Positions 25,930 to 35,780 are shown, numbered from the stretch's first letter. The stretch is DNA of 64,000 nucleotides from an uncultured Dorea sp. (GCA_910584095.1 CAJTYU010000017.1:1-64000); one strand, 5' to 3'. Translations and numbers: made by a program. The notes: a model not told the origin generated them from the sequence alone.

Positions 25930-27720
25930 ATGGCAGAATCAATGCAGGGATTAAAGAGAACCCATAGATGCGCAGAACTGTCGGCAGCAAATGCAGGCGA
26001 GACAGTGACCGTTATGGGATGGGTTCAGAAAATGCGTAATAAAGGCGGATTGGTATTTGTAGATGTAAGGGACCGTTCAGGAATTATTCAGGCGGTATTT
26101 GAAGAGGGAAAATCAGAAGCTGGATTAATCGAGAAGGCGTCCAGACTCCGTGCAGAGTTTGTAGTTGCTGTTGTGGGCGTGGTGGAGAAGCGTTCCGGCG
26201 CTGTAAATAAGAATATTGCAACAGGAGAGATTGAAGTGATTCCTTCTGAACTCCGGATACTGGCTGAATCAGAGACGCCGCCGTTCCCGGTAGAGGAAAA
26301 TTCTAAGACAAAAGAAGAAATCCGTCTGAAATACCGTTATCTTGATCTGCGAAGACCGGATATGCAGCGTAATCTTTTGATGAGGAGCCAGGCTGCAACC
26401 CTGACCCGTCAGTTTTTGGCAGAGGAAGGATTTCTTGAGATTGAGACGCCGGTGCTGATTGGAAGCACGCCGGAAGGAGCCAGGGATTATCTGGTGCCAA
26501 GCAGGATTCATCAGGGACATTTTTATGCTTTGCCTCAATCGCCTCAGCTGTTTAAGCAGCTTTTGATGTGTTCAGGCTGCGACAGGTACTTCCAGCTTGC
26601 AAAATGTTTCCGCGATGAAGACTTACGCGCGGACCGCCAGCCGGAATTTACCCAGATCGACATGGAACTTTCTTTTGTAGACGTGGATGATGTGATTGAT
26701 GTGAATGAACGTCTGCTTGCGAAGTTATTTAAAGAGATTCTGGATGTGGAGGTATCTCTTCCGATTCCGAGAATGACTTGGCGGGAAGCTATGGACCGGT
26801 ATGGCTCCGATAAGCCGGATACACGTTTTGGCATGGAACTTACGGATGTAACAGAGATAGTGAAGGATTGTGAATTTGCAGTATTCAAAGGAGCGATTGA
26901 GAATGGCGGCTCTGTCCGGGGTATTAACGCAAAGGGACAGGGCGGCATGCCAAGGAAGAAGATCGATAAGCTGACGGCATTTGCAAAGGATTATGGTGCA
27001 AAAGGACTTGCTTATATTGCAATTCAAGAAGACGGCACAGTGAAATCTTCCTTTGCAAAATTCATGACCGAGGAAGAGATGAATGCACTGATTGCCGCTA
27101 TGAGCGGAGAAAATGGTGATTTACTGCTCTTTGCAGCAGATAAGAATAAGGTTGTCTGGGCAGTTCTCGGCGCGCTGCGTCTGGAGCTGGCGGCACAGAT
27201 GGAGCTTTTGGATAAGAATGAATACAAGTTTATATGGGTGACAGAATTTCCGCTTTTGGAGTGGAACGACGAACAGAACCGATATACGGCAATGCATCAT
27301 CCGTTTACCATGCCTATGGAGGAGGATCTGAAGTACATTGACAGCGATCCGGGAAGTGTGCGTGCAAAAGCTTACGATATTGTACTGAATGGCAATGAAA
27401 TCGGAGGGGGAAGTGTGCGTATCTTTAATCCGGAGATCCAAAGCAAGATGTTTGAAGTGCTTGGGTTTACGGAAGAACAGGCACAGGAGCAGTTTGGATT
27501 CCTATTAACTGCGTTTAAATACGGAGTGCCTCCCCATGCAGGACTGGCATACGGCCTTGACCGCTTGGTTATGCTGATGGCAAAGGAAGACAGCATCCGT
27601 GATGTGATTGCATTTCCAAAGGTGAAGGACGCTTCAGACCTAATGACAGAAGCGCCTACAAGGGTGGCAAAGGAACAGCTGGGCGATTTGGGACTGGTTA
27701 TTGCTCCGACGTCATGCTAA
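25930..27720 (+). CDS. aspS: Aspartyl-tRNA synthetase
   Basis: A 596-residue bacterial-type AspRS. N-terminal OB anticodon domain (VTVMGWVQKMRNKGGLVFVD), class II motif 1 around FLEIETPVLI, motif 2 CFRDEDLRADRQPEFTQIDM, a GAD insert of about 120 residues between 285 and 410, and motif 3 GLAYGLDRLVMLM. The final residues (LGLVIAPTS) are normal for Clostridia. It ends in a strong hairpin terminator. The 78-base gap after hisS holds no obvious promoter, so the two synthetase genes may share a message. Confidence 0.95.
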   Translation: MAESMQGLKRTHRCAELSAANAGETVTVMGWVQKMRNKGGLVFVDVRDRSGIIQAVFEEGKSEAGLIEKASRLRAEFVVAVVGVVEKRSGAVNKNIATGEIEVIPSELRILAESETPPFPVEENSKTKEEIRLKYRYLDLRRPDMQRNLLMRSQAATLTRQFLAEEGFLEIETPVLIGSTPEGARDYLVPSRIHQGHFYALPQSPQLFKQLLMCSGCDRYFQLAKCFRDEDLRADRQPEFTQIDMELSFVDVDDVIDVNERLLAKLFKEILDVEVSLPIPRMTWREAMDRYGSDKPDTRFGMELTDVTEIVKDCEFAVFKGAIENGGSVRGINAKGQGGMPRKKIDKLTAFAKDYGAKGLAYIAIQEDGTVKSSFAKFMTEEEMNALIAAMSGENGDLLLFAADKNKVVWAVLGALRLELAAQMELLDKNEYKFIWVTEFPLLEWNDEQNRYTAMHHPFTMPMEEDLKYIDSDPGSVRAKAYDIVLNGNEIGGGSVRIFNPEIQSKMFEVLGFTEEQAQEQFGFLLTAFKYGVPPHAGLAYGLDRLVMLMAKEDSIRDVIAFPKVKDASDLMTEAPTRVAKEQLGDLGLVIAPTSC

Positions 27721-27747
27721 ATGTTTTTGATGAGTTTTTTATAATAG

Positions 27748-27778
27748 AAATCGCAGAAGAATGGCTTCTGCGATTTTT
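27748..27778 (+). terminator. Intrinsic terminator after aspS
   Basis: AAATCGCAGAAG (27748-27759) pairs fully with CTTCTGCGATTT (27765-27776) over a five-base loop and runs into a T tract. This ends the housekeeping block. Confidence 0.9.
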
Positions 27779-27934
27779 AAATTTCTAAGCTTATGCGTTC
27801 CATCTCAATTTTTAGAAATGTTTAAGATTTTCCATTGATAATTATTAAGATATTTTAGGGATAATAAATTATAGTACAAGAGGAGTGAGTGATGTCCGGC
27901 TGCTGTACGAATCAGGATAAAGGCGGGAGAGAGA

Positions 27935-28525
27935 ATGACAGAGAAAAGGATGGAAGTTCTAAAAAGATGGGCGATAGCGGCGATGCTTGCGGTATGCGCG
28001 GGCATCTGCGTATGGTTACTAAAGGCTTATATGGACGGGAAATTTGATTCAGTGGAGACGCTGCGGCAATATATTTCCGGTTTTGGACTTATGGCGCCGT
28101 TTATCCTTATGGTAATCCAGATGGCGCAGGTGGTATTTCCTGTTTTGCCGGGCGCCTTAGGCTGCGCCGCGGGGGCGGTTTTATTTGGGATGATGGGCGG
28201 TTTTTGGTGCAATTATATCGGAATCTCCGCAGGCTCCATGGCGGCGTTTCTGCTTGCAAGAAGATATGGAAGCGGGCTTGTTGCAAAGATGTTTCCGGAA
28301 AAGAAATATGAGAAATTAACCGCATGGGCGGCGGAGAGCAGATTCTATACGGCCGTGCTGTTTCTTGTGATGCTTCTGCCTCTGTTTCCCGATGACTATT
28401 TTTGCTATTTTACAGGGATTACCAAAATGAGCTCCCGGAAATTCGCAGCAATTATCGTTCTTGGAAAGCCATGGTGTATCCTAGCTTACAGCATTTTGTT
28501 TTCTGTAGCAGCGGCGGGAAGATAG
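27935..28525 (+). CDS. TVP38/TMEM64 (VTT/DedA-like) membrane protein
   Basis: A 196-residue integral membrane protein with a first helix at about 12-30, then the VTT core: FGLMAPFILMVIQMAQVVFP, PGALGCAAGAVLFG, GISAGSMAAFLLARRYG, and LVMLLPLFPDDYFCYFTGIT with re-entrant-loop character, ending in a final helix. Members of this superfamily are reported or proposed lipid scramblases/flippases. GGGAGAGAG precedes the ATG at about six bases. It stands alone between convergent terminator-like hairpins. Confidence 0.85.
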   Translation: MTEKRMEVLKRWAIAAMLAVCAGICVWLLKAYMDGKFDSVETLRQYISGFGLMAPFILMVIQMAQVVFPVLPGALGCAAGAVLFGMMGGFWCNYIGISAGSMAAFLLARRYGSGLVAKMFPEKKYEKLTAWAAESRFYTAVLFLVMLLPLFPDDYFCYFTGITKMSSRKFAAIIVLGKPWCILAYSILFSVAAAGR

Positions 28526-28552
28526 GAGGCATTTTTCTATCCGTAGATGAAA

Positions 28553-28593
28553 CTTAAGGCGGCTAAAGGTGAAAAACCGTTGGCCGCCTTAAG
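28553..28593. terminator. Bidirectional terminator-like hairpin between convergent genes
   Basis: CTTAAGGCGGC (28553-28563) and GCCGCCTTAAG (28583-28593) form a perfect 11-bp stem with a 19-base loop between the VTT gene and the oppositely oriented permease gene. The T tracts on either side are weak. Confidence 0.5.
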
Positions 28594-28650
28594 ATTTGTG
28601 ACGGGAATTTTGCCGCATAGCTTATGATTGCTTTGCAGAGGAAGCCGCGC

Positions 28651-29385
28651 CTATGTGCGCACATCCCTGATTCGGAGCATCTGCACGGCGGTTAGGTAAA
28701 ACGCTAGGAAGAAAATCAATGTGGACAGGATAAAGGGAAGGGTGTTTCCGCCTAAGACGTCTGTTGTTTTATTGGAATTCATTCCCATCAGCATTAAGCT
28801 GTAGGGCCAGTATAGGCCAAGCCCTTTGTTAGAGGCCATCATTCCAAAGACGCTGCCGACTAAGGCAATGCCGATTGGTACGGAGAAGCTTCGTATGACC
28901 ATGGATAAGAAAAGCTGCAGAGCGCCGATTGCAGCGGCGGCAAGGGTTCCCCGAAGAAGCCAGAAATAGACGTCCACGGGGGCAAATCCGGAAAGTCCGA
29001 TAATTTTGCCGCAGAGGACGTATAGGATTCCAACCCATAGCTGAGTCAGGAATGTTATTCGGAATATAACGGAAAGTTTTCCCAGATAAAGACAGGGAAT
29101 GGATACCGGGGCAGTCATAAATACGTTCCAGTTGTTATTCTGATGTTCCAGCCTCCAAAGATAAGAGCAGTAAAGGGCGATGAGCGGGGCATAGAAGAAG
29201 CTGGCATAAAACAGCGTGTGCTGTGTCCAGAGGGAATACCATTGCCGGCTGAGGATTCCTGCATTCTGCAGGTAATTGAAGGTTCCCATAACAGCGGGTA
29301 TTACCGGGATGACGAGGCAGGCCGGAAAGATAAGGGAATGTCTCAGTTTTTGGTTTTCTGATTTTATACAACGTAACAGCATCAT
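28651..29385 (-). CDS. ABC-2 permease, lantibiotic-immunity (MutG/EpiG-like) type
   Basis: A 244-residue six-helix permease: a short cytoplasmic start with KSENQKLRHS, then helices at about 15-40, 55-75, 100-130, 135-165, 170-190 and 215-240. It is the last gene of a three-gene minus-strand operon, four bases after its sister permease and downstream of a BcrA-like ATPase. Paired, unlike ABC-2 permeases with one such ATPase are the pattern of lantibiotic and bacitracin self-protection transporters (MutFEG, NisFEG). The family call rests on this context and on the membrane layout. Confidence 0.75.
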   Translation of the reverse strand: MMLLRCIKSENQKLRHSLIFPACLVIPVIPAVMGTFNYLQNAGILSRQWYSLWTQHTLFYASFFYAPLIALYCSYLWRLEHQNNNWNVFMTAPVSIPCLYLGKLSVIFRITFLTQLWVGILYVLCGKIIGLSGFAPVDVYFWLLRGTLAAAAIGALQLFLSMVIRSFSVPIGIALVGSVFGMMASNKGLGLYWPYSLMLMGMNSNKTTDVLGGNTLPFILSTLIFFLAFYLTAVQMLRIRDVRT

Positions 29386-29389
29386 TTTC

Positions 29390-30154
29390 TTACACTTCCT
29401 TTCTTGCGGTAATCGTCCGGCATAGCAGGTATATGATTATAACGGCTGCCAGAAACAGAAAAAAGCCGGCCGTCGGAAAAGGCGTCTCATAATAATGAAC
29501 AATTTTGGAATTCCGTTCCCAATCCATGGATGCAGACGAAAAGGCGGCATAGTATCCCCAGATAAATAACCGTGCGATAAGGGGTGGGAAGAATAGGGAA
29601 AATAATCCCAGAAAGCATCCCGCAAGTCCTGATGCAAGCGGCAGAATCTGGCTTGCAGAAAGCAGAGAGAGAGCCTGCTGTATTGCAAGCAGCGCTGCGC
29701 TTACCGACAGGGTGACAGCCAGATGTTCTATCAGCATGGACCATTTCAGAGACTCCCCAAAGTGATAAGATGTGCCTAAGCCTACAATAAGAAGCCCCTG
29801 TGCAAAGGTAAAGGCGATCAGATATTTTAATCCGGCCAGATATTTGCAGTCGAAAAGGGAGGTCTGTTTCTGCATGGTATACAGAAGCTTTAAGGTATCC
29901 CCTTTGATTTCCATATCACAGAGCCTGCTTGCGATTACAGCGGCCATCATGGGCAGCAGGATAGTATTCATCATTGGAAGGTGATGTAACAGCAGAAGAT
30001 AGCCGGTATTTAGTTCTTCAGGAGTGGCGCGGTTAAGCTGCCAGAACGCCCAGAGGATTTGAAATAGCAGGAAAAGAAAAGGAATCAACAGCAGATGCCG
30101 TCTGCGTCCTTTCAGTCGTTCGGCCCGCAATTGCATGGTAAATTGGAAATTCAT
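29390..30154 (-). CDS. ABC-2 permease, lantibiotic-immunity (MutE/EpiE-like) type
   Basis: A 254-residue six-helix permease. After an N-terminal cytoplasmic LRAERLKGRR stretch there are helices at about 20-42, 55-78, 108-128, 142-165, 172-195 and 228-248. It overlaps the ATPase gene by four bases and is followed by the MutG-like partner. Such permeases expel lantibiotics from the membrane in complex with the ATPase. No lantibiotic biosynthesis gene is in view, so this is probably resistance rather than self-immunity. Confidence 0.78.
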   Translation of the reverse strand: MNFQFTMQLRAERLKGRRRHLLLIPFLFLLFQILWAFWQLNRATPEELNTGYLLLLHHLPMMNTILLPMMAAVIASRLCDMEIKGDTLKLLYTMQKQTSLFDCKYLAGLKYLIAFTFAQGLLIVGLGTSYHFGESLKWSMLIEHLAVTLSVSAALLAIQQALSLLSASQILPLASGLAGCFLGLFSLFFPPLIARLFIWGYYAAFSSASMDWERNSKIVHYYETPFPTAGFFLFLAAVIIIYLLCRTITARKEV

Positions 30155-31065
30155 AAGCTCACCTGCCTTCCAGTCAGATTTAGGAATATATCCTCTAAGC
30201 TTATCTGCTGTTCGCTTAAACGCAGGATACCGATATCAGAATTTACAAGTAAGGCTGCTGCTTTTTTGACAGCCGCGTCCTCATGGATGCGCAGATAGAG
30301 CTTTCCGTCTTTTAGGTCGGCGGGGATTTGCCGCCGCTTTAATATTTGAGCCGCCTCTTTGTCGTTGTCGGTGCGAAGCAGGAGTCTTGGGCGGCTGTGT
30401 TCATGAAGACAGGAAAGGGTATCTTGAAAAATAAGCTGTCCTTCGTCAATGATGCCAACATGGGTTGCCATTTGGTCAATCTCGCTTAACAGATGGCTGG
30501 AAACCAGAACCGTAATCCCAAATTGTTTTGGAAGGGAGCAGATTAATTCCCGTATTTCATGGATTCCGGCGGGGTCAAGTCCATTGGTTGGTTCATCTAG
30601 AAGAAGGAGCCTGGGATTTCCGATTAATGCGGCGGCAAGGCCCAGCCGCTGTTTCATGCCGAGAGAATACTGCCGGACTTTTTTATCTTTCTGGGCTTCC
30701 ATGCGCACGATTCGTAATACCCGGCTGATCTCTGTCTCGGGAACATTCTTTAAAGTGCAGATAATCTGTAAGTTTTCCTGACCGCTTAAATGTCCGTAAT
30801 AGGCCGGGGACTCTATGAGGGACCCGGTTTGGGATAAGATGGAGAGCCGGGTTTTTTCCGTGACCTCTCTTCCTAAAAGTTTCATACTTCCTGAATTAGG
30901 TTTGATTAATCCTAGAAGCAGTTTGATAGTAGTGGATTTCCCGGCTCCGTTTGGTCCAAGAAATCCATAGATGCTGCCTGCCGGCACCGACAGGTCGAGC
31001 TGGTTTATTACTGTTTTGCCGCCATATTGCTTGGTTAGGGCTTCTGTAAAGATTACAGGTTTCAT
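30151..31065 (-). CDS. ABC transporter ATPase, BcrA/lantibiotic-protection type
   Basis: A 304-residue ATPase: Walker A GFLGPNGAGKSTT, Q-loop SQTGSLIESPAYYGHLSG, signature YSLGMKQRLG, Walker B RLLLLDEPTNGLDPAG and switch VSSHLLSEI. The SLIESPAYYGHLSG block and an approximately 80-residue C-terminal extension ending LEDIFLNLTG are typical of BcrA-like drug and lantibiotic ATPases. It is the first gene of the minus-strand operon and is divergent from a response regulator, which probably controls it from the 163-base gap at 31066-31228. Confidence 0.88.
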   Translation of the reverse strand: MKPVIFTEALTKQYGGKTVINQLDLSVPAGSIYGFLGPNGAGKSTTIKLLLGLIKPNSGSMKLLGREVTEKTRLSILSQTGSLIESPAYYGHLSGQENLQIICTLKNVPETEISRVLRIVRMEAQKDKKVRQYSLGMKQRLGLAAALIGNPRLLLLDEPTNGLDPAGIHEIRELICSLPKQFGITVLVSSHLLSEIDQMATHVGIIDEGQLIFQDTLSCLHEHSRPRLLLRTDNDKEAAQILKRRQIPADLKDGKLYLRIHEDAAVKKAAALLVNSDIGILRLSEQQISLEDIFLNLTGRQVSL

Positions 31066-31228
31066 AGTATCATCTCCTTGTAGTATATCTGTTGCCGGTG
31101 ACAGGTCCAGTATAAGAAGGCGTCCTTATCTCAGGCTTAGTTCAACCTTATTTTTAGCTTAAATATGGTTTTGCAGGATTGGAATATACAGGATGCAGAA
31201 TTATAATACAAAAGAAGGAGGGGATATT

Positions 31229-31936
31229 GTGGAACCGTTTGAATGTAAGATTATGGCGGTAGACGACCATATGGGAATCCGGAAAATGATAGATGCCATT
31301 TTAAGGGAAAATGGGTATAAAAAGATTATTTCTGCAGGAAATGCGAAAGAAGCAATGGGATTGTTCCTAAGAGAACAGCCGGATATGGTAATTCTTGATA
31401 TTATGCTTCCGGGGGAGGACGGCTTTTCCTTATTTGGGAAAATCCGGGAGAAATCCGATGTGCCGATTCTCTTCTTATCGGCGAAGGATGAAGATGCAGA
31501 CCGTCTCTTTGGGCTTGGTCTGGGTGCGGACGATTATATGACGAAGCCGTTTCTGCCGGAAGAGCTGGCGCTTCGGGTGGGCGCTATTTTAAGGAGAACA
31601 TACCATATCCCGGAAATGCAGAAGGAAAGGGAGAAGCGTTTTTTTCTGGGGGAGAGAGAAATCCTGCCTGAACAGGCCGTTGTCAGATATCGGGAAAGGG
31701 AGACGCCGTTAACTGCCAAAGAACTGATGCTCCTCATAAAGCTGAATGAGAACAGGGGCAGGATCGTGACGTTTGACGCCTTATGCGCCGCAGTTTGGGG
31801 AGATTCCTATTACGGTTATGAAAACACGCTGATGGTACACATCCGGCATCTGCGGGAAAAGATTGAGGAAGACCCGTCCCATCCCAAATGGATTCTTACG
31901 GCAAGAGGATTGGGATATCGTCTGGTAAAGGAGTAA
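31229..31936 (+). CDS. OmpR/PhoB-family response regulator
   Basis: A 235-residue regulator with receiver domain (acidic pair VDD, phosphoacceptor Asp in LDIMLPGEDG, LSAKDED, and the lysine in MTKPF) and a winged-helix DNA-binding domain from about 140 (LTAKELMLLIKL, IRHLREKIEEDP, GLGYRLVK). The start is taken as GTG 31229, which has AAGGAGGGG six bases before it; the ATG at 31193 has no such site. It is followed at seven bases by its kinase and is divergent from the lantibiotic-type ABC operon, its likely target. Confidence 0.9.
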   Translation: MEPFECKIMAVDDHMGIRKMIDAILRENGYKKIISAGNAKEAMGLFLREQPDMVILDIMLPGEDGFSLFGKIREKSDVPILFLSAKDEDADRLFGLGLGADDYMTKPFLPEELALRVGAILRRTYHIPEMQKEREKRFFLGEREILPEQAVVRYRERETPLTAKELMLLIKLNENRGRIVTFDALCAAVWGDSYYGYENTLMVHIRHLREKIEEDPSHPKWILTARGLGYRLVKE

Positions 31937-31943
31937 ATGGATT

Positions 31944-33332
31944 ATGAAAGGTCTGTTTCGGATTATCCGCCGGTATTCGCTGACGGCGGGACTAATTACT
32001 GTAGTTATTTTATTTTGCAACGGCGTTCTTTTGATGGGAATTGTATATTTTACCGCGTGGCAGGAAGGCGCGGACAAATACTATGGCATATCGCTGCGCT
32101 TGATGGAGCGGGTAGGAGAGGGCTTTGGGATGGAAGCGGAAGGATACATATTGAATGAAAAAGGCAGGAAACTGCTGGAGGACTCAGAATTTGTCTGGGC
32201 AATGGCGCTTGATAAGGAGGGGACGGTTGTCTGGGAATGGAAGCTTCCGGAGGAAATTCCGGAGCAGTATAGTATTCAGGATGTGGCGTCTTTTTCCAGA
32301 TGGTATTTATCGGATTATCCGGTGAAAGCCATGGTAAAAGGCGAACTGCTGTTGGTTTTCGGGTGCGATCCGGAAATGGTTTCCCGTCACAATCTGGTTG
32401 TTTCGTCCGTTCTCATGGAGCATGCGCCGGATTATATTAAATTAATTATTATGGCGAATCTCTTGGTAATCGCAGTAGTTGTTCTGTGCTTTGGATATCG
32501 GTTTTATGATTCCATGAAACCGATCGCACAAGGAATTGAAAGTTTAGCGGCTCAAAAACCGGTGCGCTTAAAGGAGAAGGGAGCGGCCGGGGAGTTAGCC
32601 GGGAAATTAAATGCAGCATCCGACCTTATTCTTGAACAGAACCGGGTAATTGCAAAAAGAGATTATGCAAGAACAGAATGGATCGCCGGGGTTTCCCATG
32701 ATATAAGGACTCCATTGTCTATGATTGTAGGACATTCTGACCGGCTGTCGAAGGATGAAACATTGAGTAAAGAAAACCGAATGTTGGCGGAAAATATCCG
32801 CAGGCAGAGTCTGATCATCCGGCAGCTTATCGCGGATCTGAATCTGACGTCGAAGCTCGCCTATCAGGCGCAGCCTCTGAAAAAGAGCAGATTTCAGCCC
32901 GCGGCGCTGGCAAGGAGCTGCATTGCCGATTTTTACAATGAAGGACTGGGAGGGAAACGAGAGGCGGAGTATGAATTTGAGACTGTGATTCAGGAAGAAC
33001 TGGAACAGGTCTGGATAGATGCGGATGAAAAACTGCTTGCACGCGCTGTAAGGAACCTTATAGGAAACAGTATTCGGCATAATCCGAAAGGATGCCGAAT
33101 AAGGGTTACCGTGGAAGAACAGAGGGAAGATATCCGGTTTTTAGTTGAGGATACCGGCTCCGGCATTCCTGAGAATGTAGTGCAGAATATGGACGCGCCG
33201 GATTCAACCGTTCACATTATGGGTCTTCGCCTAACGGAGCAGATTGCAAAGGTTCATGGAGGAAGACTGGAATTTGTGCGGAGGGAAGACGGAAGATATG
33301 ATGCCGGGATTTGTTTTCCCCGTTCCTGTTAG
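31944..33332 (+). CDS. Sensor histidine kinase with extracellular sensor domain
   Basis: A 462-residue membrane kinase. A helix at about 13-35 and another at about 168-190 enclose an extracellular domain of about 130 residues. Then come the H-box GVSHDIRTPLSMIVGHSDRL, N-box RAVRNLIGNSIRHNP, G1 VEDTGSGIPE and a degenerate G2 MGLRLTEQIAKVHGG. The sensor size sets it apart from the intramembrane-sensing Bce kinase found 6 kb away. Pairing with the upstream regulator is clear from spacing; a lantibiotic or other envelope signal is inferred from the divergent transporter. Confidence 0.9.
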   Translation: MKGLFRIIRRYSLTAGLITVVILFCNGVLLMGIVYFTAWQEGADKYYGISLRLMERVGEGFGMEAEGYILNEKGRKLLEDSEFVWAMALDKEGTVVWEWKLPEEIPEQYSIQDVASFSRWYLSDYPVKAMVKGELLLVFGCDPEMVSRHNLVVSSVLMEHAPDYIKLIIMANLLVIAVVVLCFGYRFYDSMKPIAQGIESLAAQKPVRLKEKGAAGELAGKLNAASDLILEQNRVIAKRDYARTEWIAGVSHDIRTPLSMIVGHSDRLSKDETLSKENRMLAENIRRQSLIIRQLIADLNLTSKLAYQAQPLKKSRFQPAALARSCIADFYNEGLGGKREAEYEFETVIQEELEQVWIDADEKLLARAVRNLIGNSIRHNPKGCRIRVTVEEQREDIRFLVEDTGSGIPENVVQNMDAPDSTVHIMGLRLTEQIAKVHGGRLEFVRREDGRYDAGICFPRSC

Positions 33333-33435
33333 AACATACGGTTAATTAGTGTGAGCTATACTAGATACAGAAAGGCATATAATTTCTATTTACGGTCATA
33401 CTAGGAAAATATGGTTAATATGAGGAGAAATGAGT

Positions 33436-34743
33436 ATGCCGGAATCAGTTTGGACAGACGGACAGAAACTTCCAAGATTTAAGAAACTTTATGGAAGCGT
33501 AAAAACAGATGTATTGGTGATTGGAGGAGGCTTATGCGGAATTTTGTGCGCGTATTTTCTGCGAAAGGAAGGCGTGGACTGTATTTTAGCTGAAGCTGCG
33601 TCTATTGGGAGCGGAATTACTTGCAACACAACCGCTAAGGTCACATCCCAGCACGGATTTATTTATGATAAGATGGTTAAGTCCCGTGGAAAGGAACTTG
33701 CGGCGGGATATCTTGAAGCTAATGAGGAGGCGCTGGAAGAATACCGGAAGCTTGCCAGAGTGATAGATTGTGATTTTGAAGAAAAGGATGCGTTTGTATA
33801 TTCCTGTTCTGACAGGAAAAAGGCAGAGCGAGAGGTAAAAGCGGTCAATTCTCTTGGATTTCCGGCAGATTTTATAGAAAATACCCCGCTTCCGTTTCCG
33901 GTGGAGAGCGCAGTCCGCTTCCCGAATCAGGCGCAGTTTCACCCATTGAAATTTTTGTCGGCTATTGCGGAGGGGCTTCCTGTGTATGAGCATACATTTA
34001 TCCGTGGACTTGCGCCGCATAGAGCATACAGTGAGACCGGGGAGATTAGAGCGGATAAAATCATTGTAGCGACTCATTTTCCTTTTTTAAATAAGCATGG
34101 GAGTTATTTTTTGAAGCTGTATCAGCACCGTTCTTATGTTATAGCGCTGAAAGGGGCGCAGGATGTCCGGGGGATGTATGTGGATGAGGCGCAGGAAGGC
34201 TTGTCCTTCCGCAATTATCAGAATCTTCTTTTGATTGGCGGAGGAAGCCATCGGACCGGGAAAAACGGGGGAAATTGGCAGGAGCTTAGGAATTTTGCGA
34301 ATCTGACGTATCCGAGGGCAGAGGAAGCTTATTCATGGGCGACACAGGACTGCATGAGCCTAGACGGGATTCCTTATATCGGGCGATACTCCGCGCATAC
34401 GCCGGATTTATATGTGGCGGCCGGTTTTAATAAATGGGGCATGACGTCGGCGATGGTTTCAGCTATGCTGCTGCGGGATATGGTGCTGGGGAGGGAGAAC
34501 CCATGGAAGGAAGTATTTTCACCCAGCCGGAGTTTGTTAAAGCCGCAGCTTCTGATAAATGGGGCGGAAGCTTTTGTAAACTTGCTCGCGCCCACAAAGA
34601 AAAGGTGTCCCCATATGGGATGCGCGCTGAAATGGAACCCTCATGAGCATACATGGGACTGTGCCTGTCATGGGTCTCGGTTTGATGCGGACGGAAGCCT
34701 GATTAACAATCCGGCGGTGGGAGATGCGAAGGTGTCTAGATGA
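33436..34743 (+). CDS. FAD-dependent oxidoreductase with C-terminal Rieske 2Fe-2S domain
   Basis: A 435-residue flavoprotein. The DAO fold begins with VLVIGGGLCGILCAYFLRK; FAD contacts recur at LLIGGGSHRTGK and LYVAAGFNKWGMTSA. The Rieske domain at the end has CPHMGC and, after 15 residues, CACHGSRFDADG, giving the two Cys and two His ligands. Fusions of this kind occur in many Firmicutes; substrate and electron partner are unknown. ATG 33436 has AGGAG eight bases upstream, whereas the ATG at 33430 is only two bases from it. A LysR gene follows at 83 bases. Confidence 0.85.
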   Translation: MPESVWTDGQKLPRFKKLYGSVKTDVLVIGGGLCGILCAYFLRKEGVDCILAEAASIGSGITCNTTAKVTSQHGFIYDKMVKSRGKELAAGYLEANEEALEEYRKLARVIDCDFEEKDAFVYSCSDRKKAEREVKAVNSLGFPADFIENTPLPFPVESAVRFPNQAQFHPLKFLSAIAEGLPVYEHTFIRGLAPHRAYSETGEIRADKIIVATHFPFLNKHGSYFLKLYQHRSYVIALKGAQDVRGMYVDEAQEGLSFRNYQNLLLIGGGSHRTGKNGGNWQELRNFANLTYPRAEEAYSWATQDCMSLDGIPYIGRYSAHTPDLYVAAGFNKWGMTSAMVSAMLLRDMVLGRENPWKEVFSPSRSLLKPQLLINGAEAFVNLLAPTKKRCPHMGCALKWNPHEHTWDCACHGSRFDADGSLINNPAVGDAKVSR

Positions 34744-34826
34744 AAATTTCTAAAAATAATATTTCACAGGGGCTGGATTGTAGAGTATAATGATGGAATG
34801 GAAGTAAGAAGGGGATTTTTGAGGAT

Positions 34827-35780
34827 ATGATAAATCACTTGAATCTAGTCTATTTTATCACAGCGGCCAGAGAACTGAATTTCACAAGGGCCGCTGAGAA
34901 GCTTTATATCAGCCAGCAGGCGCTCAGCAATCATATTGCTTCTTTGGAGAGAGAGGTTGGGTTAACGCTGATTGAACGGAAGGCTCCCATGAGGCTGACC
35001 TTGGGCGGAGAAATTTTTTATAAATATGCGCTGCGGATGGAGGAAAGCTATCATGCGATGATGCAGGAGCTTTCTGATGTGAAGGATGAAAAGAGAGGGA
35101 AATTTTCAGTAGGGATTTCCCATACCAGAGGACGGCTGATCCTGCCGAAAGTATTACCGATATTGATGGAGTCTTATCCGATGGTTGAGGTGTGCGTGCT
35201 GGAGGGCAATACAAAAGAACTTGCGGAGGCGCTGGCAAAGGGAGATGTGGATATGACGGTAGGACCATGCCCGCAGGAGCGTCCGGAAATGGAATATATA
35301 CGTCTTGTCTCCGAGGATATAGTGCTGGCGGTATCAGAGGAGCTTTTCTGCCGGTACAGCTGTGAGGAACAGAACAGGATGAGGAGAGAATTGTCAGAAA
35401 CCGGAAAGATTACCAGTCTTAGAGAAATTCCGTTTCTGCTGAACAAGAAGGGAAATATATCAAGAGAGATCGCGGATGCTATATTTGAGGAGGAGGGAAT
35501 GAAACCTCATACTCTGATCGAAACAGAGAACATAGAGACTTTGGGAGAAATGTGCGGCAGAGGAATCGGGGCGGCATTTTATCCGACCTCGCTGCTGCAG
35601 GAATTTATAGCAGAGGACGGGCTGGACAGGCTGAGGCTGTTTGGGCTTGATTATCCCTGTACTCACATGACTCTTTCTATTGCGTATCGGAAGAATCAGT
35701 ATCTTACGTCGGCCATGAAGGAAATGATACGTATTGTTCAGGAGGTAATTGTTTCGCTGGAAAATCATATTTCACAATAA
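34827..35780 (+). CDS. LysR-family transcriptional regulator
   Basis: A 317-residue regulator with a winged HTH at the N-terminus (LNLVYFITAARELNFTRAAE, then LYISQQALSNHIASLEREVG) and a periplasmic-binding-type effector domain from about 90. It is in the same orientation as the Rieske oxidoreductase and YitT genes instead of divergent from a target, so its regulon is not obvious. The effector is unknown. AAGAAGGGG is about a dozen bases before the ATG. Confidence 0.9.
   Translation: MINHLNLVYFITAARELNFTRAAEKLYISQQALSNHIASLEREVGLTLIERKAPMRLTLGGEIFYKYALRMEESYHAMMQELSDVKDEKRGKFSVGISHTRGRLILPKVLPILMESYPMVEVCVLEGNTKELAEALAKGDVDMTVGPCPQERPEMEYIRLVSEDIVLAVSEELFCRYSCEEQNRMRRELSETGKITSLREIPFLLNKKGNISREIADAIFEEEGMKPHTLIETENIETLGEMCGRGIGAAFYPTSLLQEFIAEDGLDRLRLFGLDYPCTHMTLSIAYRKNQYLTSAMKEMIRIVQEVIVSLENHISQ

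Noticed and set aside
27892..28047. Short frame starting MSGCCTNQDKGG with a good ribosome site before the VTT gene
   Set aside because: It overlaps the VTT gene in another frame for most of its length and the Cys-Cys start is its only suggestive part. The VTT gene has its own ribosome site and clear family features.
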